64,000 nucleotides of DNA from Aelia acuminata (taxonomy: Eukaryota; Arthropoda; Insecta; Hemiptera; Pentatomidae), in contig OU426984.1 in assembly GCA_911387785.2 (NCBI GenBank), positions 41,712,396-41,776,395 of the forward strand. Direction: 5' to 3'. A program made the translations under genes and the position numbers. The notes under the pieces were generated by a model. That model searched no databases, was not told the DNA's origin, and worked only from the letters and a program-made list of their open reading frames with translations. Shown piece after piece: positions 59,651 through 64,000 of the stretch (the first letter of the stretch is position 1; the number at the start of each line of letters is the position of its first letter).

Positions 59651-61677
59651 CATCTACATTATTAAGAATATAAAAGCATTTAGATTTAATGATAGTAAAA
59701 AAGTCGAACAAAAGTAATCTTCTTATGAAAATATATATAAATAGAAAAACAAGAAAGAAAAAACAATTAATGAGAAAAGTATATAGGCGCTTAAAAAAGG
59801 CTACTTAAAATGAATAGGATTTTTAATTTTGAGTTGTACTTTTTTAACTTAAATAGCATCTGCTTGGCAAGTAAGGAGATAAAGTATGGGGTGGAATTTA
59901 AATGAGGGCGGAAAAGGGGTATGGCGGATTGTAAGATGGGGGAATTTCCTCGCGGGTAATGGAACGGGCGAGAAAGGATCGTTCGAATATTTTTCTTTCT
60001 TTAAGAACGAAGAACAAAGGTCGTAAGGGCCCTTGAGTGAGCTTAGGACTTGAATTTTAGGAGGCTGTGGATGTAGGAAGGAGCTGAGGAAAAATCGACT
60101 CCGAACGGATGGGAAGAGCCATTTAAGTTCGCCATGAAGGTTGGACATATGAGACCGTATTTGGGGACCGAAGACAAATCTTAAACGGCAGGCCAAGTAC
60201 TTTCTAAAGGCAAACCACACAACTATATCCAAGAGGAGGAAAACAAGTGAGGAAACGAAGAGCTGACGGATATCTCTTGGGAAAAAAAGTTGGATGAAAT
60301 GATTTTAGGGTACCGATTGTCCTTATGCAATATGTTTGGCAATAGGGGTTTCCAAGACAGGGATTGGTCAATTATGATAAATTGCTAACGAACTAAATTT
60401 TATACATTTATGAAGATTTTAAGTCAAGATTACTTTACTATCTCAAGGAATTTCTTACATTTAGAGTTCGGTATTCTGAATATTGAAAACTGTATACGAA
60501 AATTGCTTTTTTTTTTTTTATCTATCTGGCCATGATAGCTAGTCAAGATTACTATCAACTAAACGGAGCCAAGATTTACAAAAAAGCAAGTTGCCCGATA
60601 CCACTCGACCAAAGCCGATCTGTTTACCTTTGATGGATCAACACATCCTGAGAGACCCGACAGTTGAGACAGCATCGACCGATTCTCTTTCATCTTCGGA
60701 CTTCAAAAGGACTAGTCGCTAATCTACGTGACCAGCCAGTCTTTTCAAACGGTCTACTGTTGTTGCTATTTATAACTCTCCGAACAATAGCACGATTTCT
60801 CAATCGTTTTTCTTTTCATATTTTCATTTTTGGTGGTTGCTTAAATTTAAATCTCACCTGCTTAATGTTATTGTGTCAAATTTTTTAATTTCTTAGTAGC
60901 TAACTTGTAATATAACTTACAAAAAAAGCTCTATAATGCCGGTAAGCAATTCAACCTAAGCTCATTAGGACAAAAACCAATATAAATCACAAATTGTACC
61001 AGCAAAATACAAGGATCCAAACAAAAGCAGTTCCAGGATAAACGTACCGTTATTTTTAATGTATTTTTTTTTTTTAATAAACTAGATCATACAAGCCCAT
61101 TAGCCCTGCGTTGCTTGTTTATTAGAGTATCTTGATAATGTTGAACTGTACATACCAATAAAAATGCTTACCTAATTTCGCTCTTACTTTGAATCTATTT
61201 CGGAGAAGAAATATATGCATCTGATGCGACGGTTCTGCTAGGATATATTTGATTCTCTGTGGCAGAAGAAAGTTTGAATTTCGCCTTTTGATGAAGTTCG
61301 GATGAAGATGTGTTAGTCTTCTGAATTTAATATGGACCCCTTTATTCTTTAGAGACAGGATTTGAAATTCAAGGCAGTCCGGAACTAAATTACAGCAGGA
61401 TAGTGTTAGGTAGACTAAGACCCTTCCTAAGGGATTATCCAGCCAGGTCACGTTGTCAAAGTTGGTGTGGAGGGAGAGAGATGCTCGCATGAGGTGTTGA
61501 GGGGCAAAGGTGACTCAGGAGGCAGATATGGAAAAAAAGGACATCAAAGGAGGGCCCGAAATCTTCTTCGAAAGGCATGTTATCACATATTGCATTTTTA
61601 TATATTTTATAATAATATGGCGTAATTATTTTTTAAAAATTATTTTGTCTTTACCAGCTACCTAAAATTATTAAAAT
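58901..61677. other. Anonymous sequence
   Basis: Two purine-rich, GC-richer blocks (59860-60250 and 61140-61530) have minus-strand frames of 127 and 122 residues without recognisable domains. An AC repeat lies at 59614-59643. No gene is supported. Confidence 0.4.
59614..59643. repeat. (AC)n microsatellite
   Basis: About 15 AC repeats followed by AT repeats. Confidence 0.95.
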
Positions 61678-61824
61678 AACATTTATGATTTATGATGAGC
61701 CTGTATGATGTCAGGTACTTTTCAAAGATCCTTATCCTAATTATACCTGGATAGGCAAAATTTAGGACTCCCACCCACTGTAGCACAAAGAGACGTTAAA
61801 CAAAGAAACAAACATTTATGATTT
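61678..61824 (+). mobile_element. 5'-truncated AAAC-tail SINE with 14-bp target duplication
   Basis: The 119-bp insert (61692-61810) carries only the 3' part of the SINE: GAGCCTGTATGATGTCAGGT, CTAATTATACCTGGATAGGC, TGTAGCA and GACGTTAAACAAAGAAACA. AACATTTATGATTT flanks it on both sides (61678-61691, 61811-61824). Truncation plus a perfect target duplication shows target-primed reverse transcription. Confidence 0.85.
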
Positions 61825-64000
61825 TTTTCATTGAAATGTGGAATGTTTCCACCGTTTTTCCTATGAGATCAATTCATCTCATTTATACGATTTATTTACA
61901 GCGTTGTGAGAAAATCGTTTCGTCCTTGTAAAATTGTTAGTAGAATTTACCGGTTATTAGTTTCGTATTTATGTTTATTTATTTCAAGTTTTGTTATGAT
62001 ATTTCTTGGCACATTATTTTTACTTTTTATTTTTATTTTGTATACAAGTATATGCAAAGGTTATTAAGTTATTTGATATGTTTATATATGTATAACTGTA
62101 AATATGTGTATACATATTTATAAATATATACATTTTTATGCTAAATATCAGATTTTCTCAATCAAGTTAAGGTTCGCTAAAGATTCTCAAATTAGAGAAA
62201 TAATATTTTTTATTCCGTTTGCAAAAAAAAGGATATATTCTTTAATATAAGGATATATATAACTAAGCAATAATTACTAATGTTCAGTGAATTAGTAATG
62301 TCAGTGAATCATTGTAATATATAATAATGTTGATGAAAACATATGCAGATTAGGGACAGGATTTATGTATATAATGTATAGTCTTTTTGACAGCATGTCA
62401 CAAGCTTCATGAGATTACTGAGCAAGTACAGTTTCTTTTATTTAAGTTTTAAGTTTGGCGTGTTACATATTTATACTACATATTAGACCATTTATACTTA
62501 GCGAATAATTTTGGCATGATTTTTTTTTTTTTTTTTCACACTTTATTTTTATTCTCATCTATCTAAATCCTTCATGTATTTACTATCATAATTTATTTCT
62601 CGGCCATTGTATGTGGTAACATTACGGTGAAGTATTGTATCATGTTAAGATTAAAAGATACCTCCCGAAGTACCTCCCGAGATAAGGATGGAAGAGGGCA
62701 ATCAATATAAGATGTAAGAGAAAACGGCCCCTGAGAGATTTTCCGAATCCCGAGGGGCTGAGATACTAAATGGAATCTTCTTCGCACTTATGATGGGGTA
62801 ATCTTTTATCGATTCTGGATTATTGTCTTAAGGTATAATATCTTAGAAATAATTTAAAATAAATAAATAAATATAAACTCGATAATAAAGAGAAAATGAG
62901 TTCAACAAGTTTTCTTTTATTTATATTTGGTATTTCTATGGCTTTCTTACTTTTGGAGATGCTATTGACTTCAGAAGAACTTCAAGTTGAGGCTAAATCT
63001 TTCGGTGACCCCGTTATTTATATTTAAGAAGTTTTAAAGGTCTTAACCTTTTTTTCAATATTTTATTTCTCTTCTTTTATTTTTAACATCATCTGTTTTT
63101 TCTAACGTCTATTCATAATACTTTTTTTTTTTTCAAACTTCTGTAGTCAATATTTCAAATACAAAAATGAATTTTACTTACATTAAATATACATTATTTA
63201 TTTAAAAAAATGTAATTAAAATGCATTAGTAATGAACAGAAAAGATAAAAAATGAAATAAATAAAATTGTTGAAAAAGGCCAAATATTTTAAAAACAAAT
63301 CCTTATTATGTAGGCATATTAATCTTATGCCTTCTTTTTTTAACTTTTTTTATCAATTTATGAGTGACAAATAAAAACTTATGTGCTGGGGCTAAAGAAC
63401 TTATGATAAAATGATTTTAAGATTTCAACAATTTGTTGGAATATTTTTAGTCTGCAATATATCAATCGATTCGTTTTTATTGAATAAAAAAAGAAAATAT
63501 GGGTCTGATTGTATTGAGATAGTTTGAATGATAAATAATAAATCAACTAAATAAATGAACAATTGAATAATATATCATGAAAACCATTTTCGCTTCATTT
63601 AAAATTTTCCCAACAAATTTTAATTAAGGAAAATCTACTAAGCAAAAGACTCCAAAATAACAATTTCATAGAAATAAAAAATTCCAATTCTTGTACTGGA
63701 TTTCCCTGGAGGATTATCCCAGCAATTCGTTAAAACATTGATGATGCCTCAGGATTTTCTGCATGTTCCACACTCCTTAATCCATTAGAGAAATAATTTT
63801 CTTAATCTCCAAAATCTCTATATCGACAATTAGATTCATCTGTAAGGAATTAGATAACAAAAAATCTTCCAAAGTTTCTATTTCTTATCTCTTCTTCTGA
63901 TTTTTATCTTTTATATTTATTATTGGAGAAAATATTGAGCGAAAAGTTTTTATCTTTTGGGTCGCTATGAGAATTCGTATTTCAGAATTACGTGAGGTAT
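61825..64000. other. Anonymous AT-rich sequence
   Basis: No gene or repeat family recognised to the window end. The frame at 62593-62787 is not supported. Confidence 0.5.

Noticed and set aside
60540..60660. Minus-strand tRNA-like SINE head (GGTCGAGTGGTATCGGGCA)
   Set aside because: The A-box-like motif stands alone, with no B box, tail or second copy in the window.

Overview
The window is AT-rich metazoan nuclear DNA, most likely from an arthropod. That guess rests on the mix of Tc1, mariner, Tigger/pogo, piggyBac-type, PIF/Harbinger-type, hAT-type and Helitron DNA elements with Jockey-type LINEs and tRNA-derived SINEs; no species call is possible. I see no intact conserved host gene, no real rRNA or tRNA gene, and no bacterial-type operon. 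Most open frames are chance frames or shadows of AT-rich DNA. The protein-like sequence I can recognise belongs to decayed transposable elements. Two sets of short exon-like blocks with consistent reading frames are reported at low confidence.

Layout: 190-1674 is a decayed Tc1-type element carrying an inserted SINE (13-bp target duplication) whose head combines a tRNA-type A box with the complete internal promoter region of 5S rRNA. 1.7-12.2 kb is mostly anonymous. 12.2-13.2 kb is a non-autonomous element built round a 154-bp tandem repeat; a second copy lies at 47.6-48.7 kb. 15.7-17.2 kb holds a SINE with an AAAC-repeat tail and a Tigger element reduced to its DNA-binding domain. 20.6-28.0 kb is a dense nest: a Jockey relic split by an inserted block that carries a palindromic MITE; a piggyBac-type MITE hosting a second Tigger relic; and a Helitron split by a 3.47-kb near-perfect inverted-repeat element. 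A mariner deletion derivative follows (28.07-28.99 kb).

30.98-31.95 kb holds a hAT-type MITE and a second Helitron copy. 36.3-37.6 kb holds a palindromic MITE and a TA-flanked inverted-repeat element with repeated internal motifs. 42.0-46.0 kb is a cluster of SINE, LTR-like and LINE fragments. 52.7 kb has a fragment of the same SINE body seen at 0.7 kb. 56.4-57.5 kb holds another SINE copy and the longest Helitron copy. The remainder is anonymous AT-rich sequence with microsatellites.

The elements do not form a pathway. Their value is as a stratigraphy: nesting gives relative ages, and several families have two to four copies here that define ends, target sites and internal changes. The most unusual items are the 3.47-kb foldback element, the tRNA/5S chimeric SINE, and the two Tigger relics that independently keep only DNA-binding regions.
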